NCBI RefSeq assembly: GCF_016863035.1
Contig: NZ_BOOC01000023.1
Location: 62,001 to 126,000 of the forward strand
Length of the DNA: 64,000 bases
Source of the DNA: Microbispora corallina
GTDB lineage: Bacteria; Actinomycetota; Actinomycetes; Streptosporangiales; Streptosporangiaceae
Direction of reading: 5' to 3'
Part shown: positions 62,901 through 64,000 of the stretch, in pieces
Position numbering within the stretch: position 1 is the stretch's first letter
Layout: each line of letters opens with the position of its first letter
Notes under the pieces: model-generated
What the model saw: the letters and a program-made list of their open reading frames with translations, nothing else
Databases searched by the model: none
What the model was told of the DNA's origin: nothing
Made by a program: the position numbers and the translations under genes

Positions 62901-64000
62901 TCAGGTACGCGACCAGCCGGTCTCCCCGCAGGACGGCCGCGGCCTGGGCGACCCCGGGCAGGTCGGCCAGGACGGCCTCGACCTCCCCGAGCTCCACCCG
63001 GTAGCCCCGGATCTTCACCTGCAGGTCCCGGCGGCCGAGGAACTGCAGCTCGCCGGACGGCAGCCATCGGGCGAGGTCGCCCGTGCGGTACATGCGGCCG
63101 CCCGGCTCGCCGTACGGGTCGGGGAGGAACCGGTCGGCCGTCAGCCCGGGGCGGCCGAGGTAGCCGCGGGCCAGCCGGTCCCCGCCCAGGTGGATCTCGC
63201 CGGGGACGCCGGGGGGCACCGGCCGCAGCGCCTCGTCCAGGACGTACACCCGGGCGCCGGGGAGCGGCCGGCCGATCGGCAGCGTCGCCCCGCGGACGTC
63301 CTCGTCCGGCGCGACGGGGTCGACGGCGAACGTGGTGACCCCCACGGTCGCCTCGGTCGGGCCGTAGTGGTTGGCCACCGCGCAGCCGCCGATGGCCGCG
63401 AGGTCGCGCGCCCACTCCCAGCCGGAGGCCTCGCCGCCGAGGAGCAGCAGACGGCGCGGCAGCAGGGCGCGCGGGTCCGACTCGGCGAGCAGCGCCGCGA
63501 GGTGCGACGGCGTGATCTTGAGGACGTCGACGTCGCGGAGCAGCGACGCGAGGTCGGGCGCGGAGGTCCGCGAGGGGACGAGGCGCAGCCGGCCGCCGGT
63601 CATCAGCGACAGGTAGAAGATCGTGACGCCGAAGTCGAACGCGAGCGACTGCAGCAGCGCGAAAGTGCCGCCGTCCGGCACCGCGAACCGCTCCCGGACG
63701 CCCGTCAGGTACGTCACGACCTCGCGGTGCTGGACGGCCACGCCCTTCGGCCGGCCGGTCGTGCCGGAGGTGTAGATGACGTAGGCGAGGTTCTCCGGCC
63801 GCACGCCGGGATCGCCGTACGTCCTGCCGCCCTCCTCTCCGGGCCCGACGACCGTCAGGTCCCGGGTGAACGGCAGTCCGGCGGCCAGGTCCGGCGTGGT
63901 CACCACCACGCGCGCGCCCGCGTCGGCCACCATGTACGCCAGCCGCTCCTCGGGCTGCTCGGGGTCGAGCGGCAGGTAGGCGGCGCCCGCCCGCAGCACG
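59956..64000 (-). CDS. NRPS module fused to a transporter: A-PCP-TE-MFS (5' end beyond window)
   Basis: At least 1348 residues, cut at its N-terminus by the window edge. Adenylation (64000-~62730): YVIYTSGTTGRPKGV, HYGPTEAT, MYRTGDLARW, LQVKIRGYRVE, LKSHGKVD. PCP (~62720-62500): FFDSGGHSLLAMRV. Thioesterase (~62460-61740): CAPYGGG, GHCGLG with Cys (codon 62221-62223) instead of nucleophilic Ser, and DEAGHFFMKY. A ~140-residue Pro/Gly/Glu-rich linker (~61735-61320). MFS transporter (~61310-59956), about 12 membrane segments. Hand-read specificity residues D-F-T-K-L-G-H-V-G-K resemble the Asp code. It activates, tethers, releases and presumably exports one product; MbtH, carrier and condensation partners follow. 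Confidence 0.9.
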   Translation of the reverse strand, partial: VLRAGAAYLPLDPEQPEERLAYMVADAGARVVVTTPDLAAGLPFTRDLTVVGPGEEGGRTYGDPGVRPENLAYVIYTSGTTGRPKGVAVQHREVVTYLTGVRERFAVPDGGTFALLQSLAFDFGVTIFYLSLMTGGRLRLVPSRTSAPDLASLLRDVDVLKITPSHLAALLAESDPRALLPRRLLLLGGEASGWEWARDLAAIGGCAVANHYGPTEATVGVTTFAVDPVAPDEDVRGATLPIGRPLPGARVYVLDEALRPVPPGVPGEIHLGGDRLARGYLGRPGLTADRFLPDPYGEPGGRMYRTGDLARWLPSGELQFLGRRDLQVKIRGYRVELGEVEAVLADLPGVAQAAAVLRGDRLVAYLTGDVPADAELRSLLRERLPEYMIPARFVRLDRLPLKSHGKVDRAALPDPGAAAPFAEDYAEPGTDLERAVAEIWAEVLDVERVGALDDFFDSGGHSLLAMRVVARLRKLVPDRPVTVMDLFRHRTVRELAQLLEAGEPVGGAFLLHRLTPARAVTSGTVVCAPYGGGNALIYKPLADVLPDDWALYSIAVPGHELGEEAIPLEELAERCVGEILENVRGPLVLYGHCGLGVMISAEIARRLEAAGREVDAVYLGGIFPFARPRGGMARLADWMDRLRGDQAMVNALTAAGLDADEFDPEQLKLIVRNRREGTKQAERYFTRLYEERAERLNAPVIAVAGERDPATEFYQERYREWHRITDVAAAAVLDEAGHFFMKYRAEELARIVTELHPAIRSGDTGRFERREDATWWLQGVSRLGLAEGPASQAVSRPEPDGASESGAAGPEAVPQAGPDRVPESGSGSAPDTPPGPDRPEPGDGDHTASGERARDALGSLDPATSAGRDRTAPGERDHAVPGGLDGAGLGGPRPSMRRFLLVAAGQLVSITGSALTEFAVPVWIYLTTGSLANFALFAVIGLVPGMLVSPLAGAIVDRYDRRRVMLAGDGAAGLTQLALGVLLWTGNLQVWHIYPLLACLSVALTFQRLAYGSAVPQLVPKRYLGHANGVVQMAFGVAQLAVPLVAVGLMAAIGLQGILAFDVASYTVAFLSVLLVRFPAAMAWRRRETVLDEIKGGFRLVWGRRPFRGMLVYFAVLNVFLSPLFLMLSPLVLAQATLADVGRVAFAGGAGVFLGGLAMTVWGGPRRRRLRGVLVSTLVLALFCLVTGLRANLALVAFGSFGMSLGLTLLNGVYATIIQVKVPQRFHGRVIALNTLIAWSTLPIGFGLVAPYGAAVLEPLLARGGPLAGTVGLVIGTGPGRGIGFLYVCLALGMAATALVAMRVPVLARFDDEMPDALPDDLVGVETLRARTPVAAAAVPAPEKETA

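Overview
The window is very GC-rich (third codon positions almost always G or C), uses many GTG and TTG starts, and is full of 4-base ATGA/GTGA gene overlaps. These traits, the CebR-type palindromes, an LCP-family gene and a complete Entner-Doudoroff operon point to a filamentous actinomycete. Streptosporangiales (Nonomuraea, Microbispora, Streptosporangium and relatives) is my best guess, but the order-level placement is inference. No tRNA, rRNA, CRISPR array, phage or insertion-sequence gene was seen.

Layout. 1-5.0 kb: an exported LolA-like protein diverges from an OmpR-type response regulator and histidine kinase pair, followed by a sphingosine-phosphate-lyase-like PLP enzyme. 5.0-8.8 kb: a FolP2-type dihydropteroate synthase homologue, a LysR regulator and a membrane-anchored HEXXH zinc peptidase. 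8.9-12.8 kb: an LCP-family protein, then a tight cluster of a cytoplasmic subtilisin-like protease, a 79-residue protein resembling the protease's own N-terminal domain, and a P-loop kinase. 12.8-19.0 kb: a ROK repressor divergent from zwf-edd-glk-eda, the whole Entner-Doudoroff route from glucose to pyruvate and glyceraldehyde-3-phosphate. 19.0-34.0 kb: an alpha-glucan regulon: leftward malE-malF-malG-GH13-lacI-pfkB, divergent ABC ATPase, and a giant secreted amylase/pullulanase. The malE and pullulanase promoters share a 20-bp element (17/20 identical), a candidate operator for the LacI regulator. An ACT-domain gene sits between them. 34.0-37.5 kb: a nuclease/phosphatase-fold protein, an orphan histidine kinase and a lipoprotein esterase.

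37.7-42.0 and 47.2-49.4 kb hold two parts of what looks like one nonulosonic (sialic/Kdn-type) acid glycopolymer locus: a single polypeptide joining a NeuA-like CMP-transferase, a KdsC-like phosphatase and a NeuB-like synthase; a GT2 enzyme; a polysialyltransferase-like protein; and two more putative glycosyltransferases. Between them lie 5 kb of unrelated genes: a secreted ricin-type lectin with a recently duplicated lobe and lower GC, a cupin/VOC pair under a divergent TetR with a perfect palindromic operator, a FAD monooxygenase and an AI-2E-family permease.

49.5-58.1 kb: an aldo/keto reductase, a secreted sulfatase, and the cellobiose regulon cebEFG-bglC-cebR with two perfect TGGGAGCGCTCCCA CebR boxes upstream. 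No ATPase lies in this operon, so the ATPase near malE may energise both importers. 58.1-64.0 kb: a leftward, translationally coupled biosynthetic operon running off the window end: an A-PCP-TE-MFS fusion, an MbtH-like protein, a 50-residue peptide of unknown function, a free carrier protein and a free condensation domain. The thioesterase has Cys in place of the usual nucleophilic Ser, and the hand-read adenylation code resembles aspartate. This operon and the protease/mini-prodomain/kinase trio are the most promising unexplored systems here.
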